From positions 70,896-134,895 of the forward strand of contig JALHMI010000007.1 of assembly GCA_022844125.1 (NCBI GenBank): a DNA stretch of 64,000 nucleotides. Direction: 5' to 3'. Positions 8,084 to 17,415 of this stretch are shown piece by piece. The stretch's first letter is position 1. Each line of letters opens with the position of its first letter. This DNA comes from Pirellulales bacterium (GTDB lineage Bacteria > Planctomycetota > Planctomycetia > Pirellulales > PALSA-1355). The notes beneath the pieces were generated by a model. That model did not search any database. It was not told the DNA's origin and was given only the letters and a program-made list of their open reading frames with translations. Made by a program: the position numbers and the translations under genes.

Positions 8084-10720
8084 ATGAGCACACCTACGTT
8101 TCGGCCCTCCGTCTTGGCCGCGCGCGAGCGGTTGGCCGCCGGCCGCCAGCAAATCCGCCAGCAGCACGAAGCCGGTTCGCCCGGCATCCAGGTTTGCGCC
8201 CGCCTGGCCGAACTTCTCGACGAGGTCGTGCTCGAGCTCTACGAGAGCGCGATCGAGGATCATTGGCCTGAAAACTCGGAAGAGATTCGCTCGCAGGTCG
8301 CGCTGGTGGCCCACGGCGGATTTGGCCGGCGCGACGTGGCTCCGTATTCCGACGTCGATCTGATGATCCTGCACGCCCCCGGCACCGAGGAACTCGTCGC
8401 CCCGCTGGCCAGCCGTCTGCTCCGCGATCTGTCGGACGTGCGGCTTGAACTGGGGCAAAGCTTGTGCACGCCGCAGCAAGCCCTGCGCCTGGCGGCGCAG
8501 GACGCCACGGTCTGCACCACGCTGATGGAATCGCGACTGCTGGCCGGCGGCGAGAAGCTCTTCAAGTCGTTCTTCGACCGCTTCACGCGCGAGACACACA
8601 AGCGGGCCAAGGGCATTTACCAGGCCATCGAAGAAGCCCGGCGAACCGAAAGATCGCAATACGGGGAAACCGTCTATCTGCTGGAGCCCAACATCAAACG
8701 GTCGAGCGGTTGTCTGCGAGACTTGCAGTTTCTCCGCTGGCTGGGCTTCATCCTGCACGGCACGACAGATCCAGCGTCTTTGCAACTGTTGGGGGCGTAC
8801 AGCAAAGCCGACCAGGCTGTCCTGCGCGAGGCCAGCGAATTCCTGCTGCGACTGCGCAACGAACTGCACTTTCGCGCCGGTCAACCCAACGACGTGCTCG
8901 ACCGCCACGAGCAGGTTCGGCTGGCGGAACTCTATCGCTACCGGGGGACCGAGGCGATCCTTCCCGTCGAACGCTTCATGAGCGACTACTTCCGCCACAC
9001 CAGCCGCGTGCGCAGCATCGTCCGGGCGTCGGTTAATAACTGGCGTCCTGGCCAGACCGGAAAGCGCATCGCCGGACTGCTCTTCAGCCACCAGGTCGAA
9101 GGCGACTACCGGGTCACGTATAGCGAGATCATCGGCACGCGGCGCGGGACGGAAAAGCTTCGGAAAAACCTGAGCGAATTGCTCAAGCTGTGCGTGCTCG
9201 CAAACCTACAGGACAAACGCATCGCGCCCGAAACCTGGGAAACGGTGCGCTCAGCGGTGGCCAAGCTACCGGACGAACCGACGCCCGAAGTTGCGCAGCA
9301 ATTCCTGCTACTTCTTTCGCAGCCCGGCCGGCTCGGCAAGCTGCTCCGGCAACTGCATGAAGTGGGCGCGCTCGAGAAAATCATTCCCGCGTTCACGCAT
9401 GCCCGCTGCCTGCTGCAATTCAACGAGTATCACCGCTTTACGGTCGATGAACACAGCATTCTGGCCGTCGAACGGGCCACGGACTTTAACTACGACCAGG
9501 GGCTGCTTGGCCGGATATATCGTGGCATCAAGCAGAAACGTACGCTGCATCTGGCGCTGTTGATTCATGACCTCGGCAAGGGCTTCGTCGACGATCACAG
9601 CGAGGTGGGCCTCAAAATCGCCGAGGAGACCGCCGCCCGGTTGCGGTTGTCGCTGCGCGAGACCGAAACCCTGAAATTCCTGGTCCACAAACATCTGCTG
9701 ATGTCGCACCTGGCATTCTGGCGCGACAACTCCGATCCGCAGTTGATCATTCGTTTTGCCGTCGACGTCGGTTCGCCCGAGGTCCTCGACATGCTGTTCG
9801 TGCTCACGGCCGCGGATTTCGCCGCCGTCGGGCCAGGCGTCTGGGACAGTTGGAAGGCCGACGTGCTCTCATCGCTCTACAAACGTACGATGCGGCACCT
9901 GGCAAGTGATGCTCCGGCGACGGATGCGGCCGAACGGCTTGCACGCCGTCGTGACGACGTGCGCCGCCTGCTCAAGGGCGAACCGCAGCAGGGTTGGTAC
10001 TCTCGGCAGATCGACGCGATGCCCATGTCCTATGCCTTCAACGCCCCCGCGGAGCAAATCGCCGCCGAGCTGCGCGATCTGCACAGCCTGTCGGCCGACG
10101 ACGTGCATACGCAGGCACGTTACCTGCCCGAGAGTGGCACCTTGCAGTTCGTCGTCGGAACGAAGGAGTCGGTTGCGCCCGGTGTGTTCCACAAGATCAC
10201 CGGGGCGCTGGCCGCCCAGGGGCTGCAGATTCTTTCCGCTGAAATCAACACGCTCGCCGAGGGACTCGTCCTCGATCGCTTCATGGTTAGCGATCCCGAT
10301 TATGCCGAGGCGCCTCCACAGGAGCGCATCGATTTGGCCTGCGAGACGATCATTCGCGCCCTGAAGAACCCCTCGCACGCGGCACCCACCTTTCGCAAGG
10401 TCTGGCAAAGCGCTGCCGAGCGCGATCGTGCCGCACTAAACCCGCTGCCCACGCGAGTGCTCATCGACAACAACAGCTCCGACACTTACACGATCGTGGA
10501 CGTCTTTACGCACGACCGATTGGGACTGCTGTACACCATCACGCGAACTCTGTTCGAGCTCGAACTCTCCGTCTCGGTCGCGAAGATCGGTACGTATCTC
10601 GACCAGGTTGTTGATGTGTTTTATGTCACCGACCGTTCGGGCGCGAAAGTCACCGACGACGAACGCCTGGGAGAGATCACGCGACGGCTGCTATCGGCGA
10701 TCGACGGGAATGGCGGGTGA
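8084..10720 (+). CDS. glnD: [Protein-PII] uridylyltransferase / uridylyl-removing enzyme
   Basis: An 878-residue bifunctional enzyme that uridylylates PII when glutamine is low and removes UMP when it is high. In order: a nucleotidyltransferase domain with GGFGRRDVAPYSDVDL (residues 78-93, metal-binding Asp90 and Asp92), the linker helical domain, an HD hydrolase domain (LLIHDLGKGF), and two C-terminal ACT domains that bind glutamine. It follows glnK by 103 bases and PII retains its target Tyr51, so the pair is functional on paper. The start is taken at the ATG at 8084; a TTG at 7991 would add 31 residues. No strong ribosome binding site decides between them. Confidence 0.95.
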   Translation: MSTPTFRPSVLAARERLAAGRQQIRQQHEAGSPGIQVCARLAELLDEVVLELYESAIEDHWPENSEEIRSQVALVAHGGFGRRDVAPYSDVDLMILHAPGTEELVAPLASRLLRDLSDVRLELGQSLCTPQQALRLAAQDATVCTTLMESRLLAGGEKLFKSFFDRFTRETHKRAKGIYQAIEEARRTERSQYGETVYLLEPNIKRSSGCLRDLQFLRWLGFILHGTTDPASLQLLGAYSKADQAVLREASEFLLRLRNELHFRAGQPNDVLDRHEQVRLAELYRYRGTEAILPVERFMSDYFRHTSRVRSIVRASVNNWRPGQTGKRIAGLLFSHQVEGDYRVTYSEIIGTRRGTEKLRKNLSELLKLCVLANLQDKRIAPETWETVRSAVAKLPDEPTPEVAQQFLLLLSQPGRLGKLLRQLHEVGALEKIIPAFTHARCLLQFNEYHRFTVDEHSILAVERATDFNYDQGLLGRIYRGIKQKRTLHLALLIHDLGKGFVDDHSEVGLKIAEETAARLRLSLRETETLKFLVHKHLLMSHLAFWRDNSDPQLIIRFAVDVGSPEVLDMLFVLTAADFAAVGPGVWDSWKADVLSSLYKRTMRHLASDAPATDAAERLARRRDDVRRLLKGEPQQGWYSRQIDAMPMSYAFNAPAEQIAAELRDLHSLSADDVHTQARYLPESGTLQFVVGTKESVAPGVFHKITGALAAQGLQILSAEINTLAEGLVLDRFMVSDPDYAEAPPQERIDLACETIIRALKNPSHAAPTFRKVWQSAAERDRAALNPLPTRVLIDNNSSDTYTIVDVFTHDRLGLLYTITRTLFELELSVSVAKIGTYLDQVVDVFYVTDRSGAKVTDDERLGEITRRLLSAIDGNGG

Positions 10721-10742
10721 GCGTCCAGGGACCTCTCAGGTG

Positions 10743-12197
10743 TCACTTGACTGCCAGCATCGCCGCGCGCCATGTTTCCTCAAACTCTGCGAGCGGCATC
10801 CCCACCAGTGATTCGAACCGCTTCACCGGATCCATGTTCGCGGCGGCCGAGCTGATGTAGGTTTCGAACGCCGGATCGTCGAAGATTCCTCGCTCGAACG
10901 CCAGGTAGTAGGCGAGGCCCCAGGAATAGTAGTAGGCCCGCGAACTGCGTTCGGGTTCGCTCGGCGTGACGTCACCGTGCGCCGCAAGAAACGAACTGCT
11001 GGACATCGTCAACAACTCCTCCAACCGTAGCGGTTGAGAGCCGCGCAGGTCGCCTTGCAACTTCTCCAGGGCATCGAGATGGGGGGCGTCAATCCGCAGC
11101 GAGTTGAGTTCCAGGATGCCGGCCTCGAAGACTTGTGCCAGACCCTCGTTCAACCACCGCGGCACGTCGTACTGCCGACTTGGATATACGTCCGTCTCCA
11201 GGTAGGCATGGAACGCCTCGTGCGCCAGTCGCGTAAACATCCGCTGCGTTAATTCATTGAACTTGGCCTCGTTCGCACGATCGATCGTGGCGATCTGACT
11301 GGCGAGCGCCTTGCGCTGGTCGCTCCACTTCCGCTGCTCGGCCAGCACGATGCGCAGCCGCTCGGACGCGCCGACGCCCGCGTCTTCCAGCTCCTCGCCG
11401 AGCTTCTTGACGCGTGACGGAACTTCGGCAATCTGTGCTTCGAGTTCTTTGCGAATCTGCTCGTGCTGCCGGGCGACCCGGGCCAGCTCGGCGTCGAAGC
11501 GGTCCAGCTCTGTTCCGGCCAGGATCAGGTTCCGGTCCGCCAGGTACACGGCCGGATTGCCGATTACGAAGCCCAACTGTTTGAGAGCGGCCTGATACCC
11601 GGCGGTGCTGCCGAAGATGCGGATATGGACCCGCTCGCTCGCTTCGCGCCGTGGGGGCAGGAGCTGCCGATAGGAGGTGAAGATTTGCCCCAGCCGCACT
11701 GCCAGCCGCCGCGTCATCTGTTCGTTGGCAGTGCTTTCAAGCGTGAACGATTCCCCCGCATGGCTCCAAATGGCCTGCCCATTCTGTTGTATTGACGTCA
11801 GCTTCAGATCGTCGATCTCGCGGCCTTGGATCAACGTGCGGCGGCGAAACTGTTCCAGCCGCTCGCGGAGTTCGGCCCGGGCATCGGGGGGCAGACGCGC
11901 AAGATCCTGGATATCCTCGCGGGCCAGCGGCCGCAACATCAGGTACATAGGTCGACCCGGCAGCCGGCGGACCTCAAGAAATTCAACAGTCTCGGGCGAC
12001 TCGCCCTGCACGAGGCCATCGTACTTCGTCCCTTCGCGCAGAGTCACTCGCTCAAGCTTCAGATCGGCTGCAAGTGTGCGTGTGTCGCTCGCGGGAGCGG
12101 AGTTCGCCGCCGATGCATCCTGGGCATATCCATGGCCGCAGTTCCATCCGCTCGCGACCAGCAGGATCAGCAGTTGCGTGCATCGGGTCAGCGTCAT
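10743..12197 (-). CDS. DUF1570 secreted metalloprotease-like protein
   Basis: A 484-residue secreted protein with a Sec signal (MTLTRCTQLLILLVASGWNC, cleavage near GYA-QD). The DUF1570 core has a gluzincin-type zinc site: HEAFH at about residues 326-330 and a downstream NEGLAQVFE glutamate 20-odd residues later. Between the N-terminal beta region and the catalytic part is a Lys/Glu-rich coiled coil of roughly 80 residues (near 225-305). DUF1570 is largely a planctomycete family; the substrate is unknown. The start at 12197 sits directly before the signal peptide; an upstream in-frame codon at 12227 adds ten residues. A GC-rich hairpin and a TATAAT box lie upstream. Confidence 0.85.
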   Translation of the reverse strand: MTLTRCTQLLILLVASGWNCGHGYAQDASAANSAPASDTRTLAADLKLERVTLREGTKYDGLVQGESPETVEFLEVRRLPGRPMYLMLRPLAREDIQDLARLPPDARAELRERLEQFRRRTLIQGREIDDLKLTSIQQNGQAIWSHAGESFTLESTANEQMTRRLAVRLGQIFTSYRQLLPPRREASERVHIRIFGSTAGYQAALKQLGFVIGNPAVYLADRNLILAGTELDRFDAELARVARQHEQIRKELEAQIAEVPSRVKKLGEELEDAGVGASERLRIVLAEQRKWSDQRKALASQIATIDRANEAKFNELTQRMFTRLAHEAFHAYLETDVYPSRQYDVPRWLNEGLAQVFEAGILELNSLRIDAPHLDALEKLQGDLRGSQPLRLEELLTMSSSSFLAAHGDVTPSEPERSSRAYYYSWGLAYYLAFERGIFDDPAFETYISSAAANMDPVKRFESLVGMPLAEFEETWRAAMLAVK

Positions 12198-12231
12198 CGC
12201 CGGTTCGCTCCGGGTCGGTAAGAGCAAAGCA

Positions 12232-12261
12232 GCACCGCCGCGCGATTACGCGCGGCGGTGC
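12232..12261 (-). terminator. Perfect 13-bp hairpin after the DUF3500 gene
   Basis: Stem GCACCGCCGCGCG (12232-12244) pairs exactly with 12249-12261 across an ATTA loop. It begins 43 bases past the DUF3500 stop, and on the minus strand it runs into TGCTTTGCTCTT, a loose T tract. It should end the DUF3500 message. It also sits between a TATAAT box and the DUF1570 start, so it could form the 5' end of that leader. Confidence 0.6.
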
Positions 12262-12272
12262 GAGACTCTGCC

Positions 12273-12278
12273 ATTATA
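12273..12278 (-). promoter_or_regulatory. Candidate -10 box (TATAAT) for the DUF1570 gene
   Basis: A perfect TATAAT on the minus strand, 76 bases upstream of the start at 12197. No convincing -35 hexamer is present. Transcription from it would begin just before the hairpin at 12232-12261. Confidence 0.4.
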
Positions 12279-12303
12279 CACGCGGAACAAAGCTGGCTGG
12301 TCG

Positions 12304-13332
12304 CTAGGCGTTTAGCTTCACGCTCGGATCGTCGGCAACGTTCACCCACACGTGAACGTGGGGTGAGCCGCGGAAATACCAGACAAACGACGGTCCTTCG
12401 AGCCGCCAGCAGTCCCAGATCTTGTCGTTGCCAAGGTCCTGGTCGCTGTAGAACGCCAACGAGCATTTCTCCAGCCCGCCCTGCGATTCCAGGCACTTCA
12501 TGGCCTCCTGGCGATCGCTCGGCCGATAGGGCTCGACGAGCTTGGTCATTACCTCGGCCACCAGCATACGCTGATCGGACGTCATCTCACTCAGTGGAAT
12601 GCCAGGGAACATGCCATCCGCGCGGAAGCCGGAAGCCTGTTCGCGCGGGAGCTTGGCGACCAGCGCCTTCTCGCGCTGCTTGCCGTCCAGCATCTCGAAC
12701 ACCTTGTTCGCAGCGACGGCCTGCGGCCAGAACACGTTGCCCGGATGATTCGGCTCTTCGTTGAAGCCTTGAGCGGCGTGGCCGTAGAAAATCGGGCCGC
12801 CGAATGCCACGTGCTCGGCGCTGTTGCCGTCGGCGCGAATGGTCATGTGCCGGCCAGTCATCACGAACTCGAACTTCTCGCCCGGCTTGCCAAACAGGGC
12901 AATGCTCTGCTCGTTGCCATATCCGCCGGCGTCGTCCTCGAGCTGCTTATAGATGCGCTCGTGCCACTCCGGGTGAATGATCCCTTCGAAGATTTGGCGG
13001 ATCATCGCCTGCTGGTCTTTGCTGTAAAACTCACCGGTCACGTTCGGCTCGGTGATGTTCCAGTTGTTGGCCACCCGCGTCCGCAGCAGGCCGCGCTCCT
13101 TGTCCATGTGGTCCCAGTCAAAGCAGATCACCTTACGCTGCTCGGGCTTGAGCGACTCATACAGCGTCTGGCTGATCGACTCCGGCGAACCGGCCGACGA
13201 CGTGTCCGCGGCCTGCGCCCAGAGCGGCGTGGTACCGGCGACGAGCGCTGCTGCGCCGGCAGTCCGCAGGAATTCGCGGCGCGAGACGTCCGCGGGGGAA
13301 TCACAATCGCGGCAGATGCGGATGGGCGTCAT
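12304..13332 (-). CDS. DUF3500 family protein, Tat-exported
   Basis: A 342-residue protein with a twin-arginine signal (SRREFLRTAGAAAL, residues about 17-30; cleavage near WAQA-AD), so it is exported folded. The body matches my recollection of DUF3500: YESLKPEQRKVICFDWDH, GFNEEPNHPGNVFWPQA and FYSDQDLGNDKIWDCWRLEG. Many His/Asp/Trp residues suggest metal or cofactor binding, but the activity is unknown. AAGGAGG eight bases upstream fixes the ATG at 13332; a TTG at 13338 is too close to it. It appears to be transcribed alone and ends at a strong hairpin. Confidence 0.85.
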   Translation of the reverse strand: MTPIRICRDCDSPADVSRREFLRTAGAAALVAGTTPLWAQAADTSSAGSPESISQTLYESLKPEQRKVICFDWDHMDKERGLLRTRVANNWNITEPNVTGEFYSKDQQAMIRQIFEGIIHPEWHERIYKQLEDDAGGYGNEQSIALFGKPGEKFEFVMTGRHMTIRADGNSAEHVAFGGPIFYGHAAQGFNEEPNHPGNVFWPQAVAANKVFEMLDGKQREKALVAKLPREQASGFRADGMFPGIPLSEMTSDQRMLVAEVMTKLVEPYRPSDRQEAMKCLESQGGLEKCSLAFYSDQDLGNDKIWDCWRLEGPSFVWYFRGSPHVHVWVNVADDPSVKLNA

Positions 13333-13405
13333 GGTCAAAGCCTCCTTGGTATGTGCGTTTGGGAAGCGTGTCGGGTGGGGTGGGTTTGCATATTAAACCC
13401 GATGA

Positions 13406-14290
13406 TCAGGCGCGGTGCAAACTTTTGCGATTCTTGGCAGTCGCAGGCTGGTGGGATCTGCGTTGGCAGCGGGCACAGAAAAACGTTGCCCGCTGGGCCT
13501 GCACAATCCTGACAATTTCCACTTTGCCGCAACTCGGACAGACCTCGCCGGCACGGTCGTAGACGCGATGATGGTTCTGGTAACCGCCCTGCTCGTTCAG
13601 CGCGTTGCGGTAGGTTCCGTCCGACAGCGTGGAGCCCTCGTAGCGAATCGCGGTCTCGAGGACCTCGATCATGGCCGCATGCACGCGCTGCCATTCGGCC
13701 GGCCGCAGCAAGTCGCAGCGTTTCTGTGGATGAACGCCCGCCATGTGCAAGAGTTCGCTCGCGTACAGGTTGCCCACTCCGGCGAGTGCGCGTTGGTCTA
13801 GTAGTGCCACTTTGATCTCGCGCCGGCTCTTGCGCAGGCAATCTCGCATCTGCTCGGCCGAGAGGGACAAGGCGTCCGGCCCCAGCTTCGCCAAACCGTA
13901 TAACGTTTCGAACTCCGTGGGCGATACCAGGCGCACCAGCCCCAACCCGCGGCGATCCCAGAACAGCAGTTCGCGGTGTGCTCCGCCTGAAAGCGTGACT
14001 TGTAGGCGCAAATGCTCGCTGGTGGGCGGCGCAGCCAACAGCACCAGTCCGGTCATCCGGGGCTCAAAGATGATCGCGTCCCCCGAGTCGACGCGCACAA
14101 CGACACGCTTGCCCACGCGATCGACGGAAGTGATCGTGCGTCCCTTTACCCGCCGCCGCAGGACATCGATACGTGGTTGAATCAGGATCGGCCGCTTGGC
14201 ACAGGGGGGCCGGCGGACGTCCTTGATGGTGCTGCCCACAATCGGCAGCATGCCCCGCCGCATCGTTTCCACCTCGGGCAGCTCAGGCAC
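13406..14290 (-). CDS. mutM: Formamidopyrimidine-DNA glycosylase
   Basis: A 294-residue base-excision repair glycosylase/AP lyase that removes 8-oxoguanine and formamidopyrimidines. The N-terminus MPELPEVET carries the catalytic Pro2 and Glu3. The helix-two-turn-helix region (ALAGVGNLYASELL) and the C-terminal zinc finger (Cys251, Cys254, Cys272, Cys275) are intact. The start overlaps the comB stop by eight bases, so the two are co-transcribed and translation is probably coupled. Confidence 0.96.
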   Translation of the reverse strand: MPELPEVETMRRGMLPIVGSTIKDVRRPPCAKRPILIQPRIDVLRRRVKGRTITSVDRVGKRVVVRVDSGDAIIFEPRMTGLVLLAAPPTSEHLRLQVTLSGGAHRELLFWDRRGLGLVRLVSPTEFETLYGLAKLGPDALSLSAEQMRDCLRKSRREIKVALLDQRALAGVGNLYASELLHMAGVHPQKRCDLLRPAEWQRVHAAMIEVLETAIRYEGSTLSDGTYRNALNEQGGYQNHHRVYDRAGEVCPSCGKVEIVRIVQAQRATFFCARCQRRSHQPATAKNRKSLHRA

Positions 14291-15050
14291 GCTCTTCTCC
14301 TGATGTAATCAGGCCCCGTTTTGCGTCATACGCGGGCGTGATTGCCTGACGATCGATTCGCGCGGCGAGCTCGATGTCCGCCGCCATGCCGATCTCGATC
14401 AGATTTCGACCGCCACGGCTCTCACGCATCACTTCTGTCAATCGAGCTGCGAGGTCCACTGCCGATCGATCGGCCGCGACTTCCAACCAGGCATCCCTGG
14501 CAAGCAAAGCCTGATCGTTGAGCAAATCTTCTGGCAGATTAAGTCCGGCAACGATCGCTCCCGCCATCAGGACGTCTTCGCGCGTGATGATCCCATCGGT
14601 CCCTGCGCAGATGATGTTGATCGTTTGGGTGCTGGCCACCTTGCACAGATTTTCTGTCACGGCCGAAAGATTGATAAACGCCGCGACCAGAATCTCTCTG
14701 GCCGCGCGGCAGTGGACGAGCGCCTTGGTGCCGTTGGTCGTCGTCAGCACGACGGCGCGGCCGCTCACGCGTGTATTCGTATACTCGGCTGGTGAATTGC
14801 CCAGGTCAAACCCGGCAATCGGCCGCCCGCCGCGCTCCCCGCCCAGGACCGCCGCGTCCGGCCCGAACTCTGCATGTCGCGTTCGCGCGTCTTCAATCGT
14901 CAAGCAGGGCGCGACGCTTGCAGCTCCCGCGGCCAACGCTTCGATGATCGTCGTGGTGGCTCGCAGAACATCGATGACCACGCAGCAGCTTCCGGCGACC
15001 GCTTCGGCGCGGACCAGTTCCGGCAGGAAGTAAACGTGAATCGATGGCAT
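14283..15050 (-). CDS. comB: ComB-like 2-phosphosulfolactate phosphatase
   Basis: A 255-residue member of the ComB family, which hydrolyses 2-phospho-3-sulfolactate (a step of coenzyme M synthesis in archaea). Family signatures are clear: VVIDVLRATTTIIEAL near the N-terminus, GGERGGRPIAGFDLGNSP in the middle, and LTTTNGTKAL. The family is also present in many bacteria that do not make coenzyme M, so the real substrate here is open. It overlaps mutM by eight bases. I chose the ATG at 15050 because related proteins begin with a short IHVYFLPE strand; an ATG at 15089 is the alternative. Confidence 0.88.
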   Translation of the reverse strand: MPSIHVYFLPELVRAEAVAGSCCVVIDVLRATTTIIEALAAGAASVAPCLTIEDARTRHAEFGPDAAVLGGERGGRPIAGFDLGNSPAEYTNTRVSGRAVVLTTTNGTKALVHCRAAREILVAAFINLSAVTENLCKVASTQTINIICAGTDGIITREDVLMAGAIVAGLNLPEDLLNDQALLARDAWLEVAADRSAVDLAARLTEVMRESRGGRNLIEIGMAADIELAARIDRQAITPAYDAKRGLITSGEERA

Positions 15051-15184
15051 GGCGGACAGTCCGGTCCAGTTTGACGCAACAATGCTCATGATAGCGGACC
15101 GGCTTCCTCGGTCGCGAGGGGGCCGCCTGCCTCGTGTCGTATCTCGCGCTGATCCATTTCCATGTCGCCGTTACAATATGCCGC

Positions 15185-16573
15185 ATGGCATGCCAAGGCT
15201 TGGCCGATTATCTGGAAGTGCTCTCGTCAGGCGGCGATCTCGCGCGAGTCACCGTTCCCGTCGACGCCGATCTGGAACTTGCCGAAATCACCCGTCGCGT
15301 GGCAAACTCGGGCGGACCCGCCCTGCTCTTTGAAAAGGTCGGGTCCGGATCGTTTGCCGTGGCCACGAACCTGTTGGGCACGACCAGGCGGGCCTGCGCG
15401 GCTCTCGGCATCGCTGGGCTCGACGAATTGCCCGACCGCCTCGAAGCGGCCATCGCTGAGCATACGCCGCAAAACTGGTTCGATCGCTTGAAGCTTGCCG
15501 GCCCAGACTCCGGTCTCGAAAAGCTGCGACCGAAGCCCATCAAGCAAGCTCGCTGCCAGCAGGTCGTGCACTTGGGACGCGACGTCGAACTGGCCGCGTT
15601 CCCCTTCGTGCGTGCGGGGCAGCAGGAGACTGCACCGAGCGTCACGGCCGGACTGTGCGTCACCGAGTCGCTTCAGTCCCAGCAGCGTGGCGTCACACGT
15701 CTGCCGCTGGTCGTGCTCGACACCAATCGCCTCGTGGCACAGGATGACGGTAACTCGGCGTTTTCGAGGCACTTCCGCGAACATCAGGCGCGTGGCGAAC
15801 GGATGCCGGCTGCGATCGTCCTGGGAGGTGATCCCGCGCTCTTGCCGCTGTCCGATTTGGCGTTTCCGCCGTCGGTCGACCTGTGGCATCTCGCTGGCAT
15901 TTTGCGAGGGCGTCCTCTCGATGTCATCAAATGTCGCACGCATGAGCTTGTAGTCCCTGCGGACGCCGAACTGATCCTCGAAGGTTATCTTGATCCCGGC
16001 GCTGCCGATGAAATCGGGCCTGTGTTTCACATCGCCGCCATCACCCAGCGCACCAGGGCAATCCTGCCCGCGATTATTGACACCGGCACGCGTGGCGACC
16101 TGGCAAGTCTCGTGAAAGTTCGCGAGCGAGCATTGCTGCCGCAGCTCCGCGCGCTCAACCCGAACATTCGCGACTTTTGCCTGCCGGCAGTGGGCGGTCT
16201 GCATGCCTTCGCCGTGGTTTCGCTGGCCAGTGCGTCGGCCGGGCTCGTGCGCCAGGTTGCGGCGGCAGTCTGGGGAAGTGACGCCCTGAGGTTCACCCGC
16301 TTTCTCGCGATCGTCGACGCGGACGTTGACGTTCAGGACCCACCGCAGGTTCTGTCGGCCATTGGCGCCAACGTCGCGCCGGAGCGCGACGTGTTCATGT
16401 TCGATGGGCCGGCATACTCCGGCGACCTGGAGGTGGCCAGTGCCCAACTTTCCCGGCGAATCGGGATCGACGCCACCTCGAAGGGCGGCTTGCACGCGAC
16501 TTCCAGAGCGGCCGCCGGCGAGGAAACGCTCCGCCTCGTGACCGCCCGCTGGGCCGAGTACGGCCTCTTGTAA
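15185..16573 (+). CDS. mqnL: UbiD-family decarboxylase, probable MqnL
   Basis: A 462-residue UbiD-family enzyme. These use prenylated FMN, made by a UbiX partner, to decarboxylate aromatic or unsaturated acids. The start MACQGLADYLEVLSSGGDLARV is the normal UbiD N-terminus, which places the ATG at 15185. The neighbours are ubiE, a UbiX homologue, a UbiA homologue and mqnE. In futalosine-pathway bacteria the UbiD/UbiX/UbiA homologues of the late steps are named MqnL, MqnM and MqnP, so the likely substrate is the 1,4-dihydroxy-6-naphthoate-derived prenylated acid. The specific assignment rests on gene context, not on residues I can see. Confidence 0.85.
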   Translation: MACQGLADYLEVLSSGGDLARVTVPVDADLELAEITRRVANSGGPALLFEKVGSGSFAVATNLLGTTRRACAALGIAGLDELPDRLEAAIAEHTPQNWFDRLKLAGPDSGLEKLRPKPIKQARCQQVVHLGRDVELAAFPFVRAGQQETAPSVTAGLCVTESLQSQQRGVTRLPLVVLDTNRLVAQDDGNSAFSRHFREHQARGERMPAAIVLGGDPALLPLSDLAFPPSVDLWHLAGILRGRPLDVIKCRTHELVVPADAELILEGYLDPGAADEIGPVFHIAAITQRTRAILPAIIDTGTRGDLASLVKVRERALLPQLRALNPNIRDFCLPAVGGLHAFAVVSLASASAGLVRQVAAAVWGSDALRFTRFLAIVDADVDVQDPPQVLSAIGANVAPERDVFMFDGPAYSGDLEVASAQLSRRIGIDATSKGGLHATSRAAAGEETLRLVTARWAEYGLL

Positions 16574-16707
16574 CCCGGCGGCCAGAAACCGGTCCCGATT
16601 ACCGGTTTATAGCTGCCCTGGTTGTCGGTTATCATCCAGCAGGACGATATGGTGTTGGGCCCGCCGGAGACATCCTGCGGCCGATTCCCCGGGATACGAG
16701 CGGATTC

Positions 16708-17415
16708 ATGGCGGTCGACAAATCGGAAGTCCGCGTGCGGGGCATGTTTGCCGAGATCGCACCGCGCTACGACTTCATGAATCATTTCCTGTCACTGGGG
16801 ACCGACGTCTACTGGCGGTGGCGAACCGTTCGCAAAGTCCGGCCCCAGGGGCATGCGCCGATTCTCGATCTGTGCACGGGCACCGGCGATCTGGCTCTGG
16901 CCTTCCGGAAGGCTTCGACGAATGGAACCGCGGTTGTCGGTGCGGACTTCTGCCATCCCATGCTCGTTCTGGGGCACGACAAGGCCCGCCGGCGCGAAGT
17001 CAGCGGCGTGACGTTTGTCGAGGCCGACGCTCAGCGGTTGCCGTTTCCGGACGACATGTTCCAGATCGTGTCCGTAGCCTTCGGTTTGCGCAATGTCACC
17101 GACACCGACCAGGGCCTGCGCGAGATGCTGCGCGTCTGCCAGAGGGGCGGGCGGATCGCGGTGCTCGAGTTTTCGATGCCGACGCTTCAGCCGTTCCGCT
17201 TCGCCTACGGCTTTTACTTTCGCCACATCCTGCCGAAGATCGGGCAACTTCTGGCGCGCAACCAGCAGGAGGCCTACGACTACCTGCCGGCCAGCGTTGG
17301 CGAGTTCCCGCAGGGCGAAGCCTTGGCCGCGCGAATGCGAGCGGCCGGAGCCAGCCAGGTGAACTACTATCCGTTGACGCTCGGCGTGGCCACGCTCTAT
17401 GTAGGCGTCAAATGA
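16708..17415 (+). CDS. ubiE: Demethylmenaquinone methyltransferase
   Basis: A 235-residue class I SAM-dependent methyltransferase of the UbiE/MenG family, which makes menaquinone from demethylmenaquinone. Family motifs include MFAEIAPRYDFMNHFLSLG near the start, the SAM loop ILDLCTGTGDLAL, and the later DTDQGLREMLRVC, GRIAVLEFSMP and PKIGQLLARNQ segments. It lies second in the menaquinone cluster and its stop overlaps the UbiX-like start (ATGA), so translation is probably coupled. Without ubiquinone genes nearby, menaquinone is the expected substrate. Confidence 0.94.
   Translation: MAVDKSEVRVRGMFAEIAPRYDFMNHFLSLGTDVYWRWRTVRKVRPQGHAPILDLCTGTGDLALAFRKASTNGTAVVGADFCHPMLVLGHDKARRREVSGVTFVEADAQRLPFPDDMFQIVSVAFGLRNVTDTDQGLREMLRVCQRGGRIAVLEFSMPTLQPFRFAYGFYFRHILPKIGQLLARNQQEAYDYLPASVGEFPQGEALAARMRAAGASQVNYYPLTLGVATLYVGVK

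Noticed and set aside
16818-17411. An N-terminal extension of the UbiX-like gene through ubiE
   Set aside because: It reads ubiE out of frame. The true start is the ATGA overlap at 17412, directly before the flavin loop.
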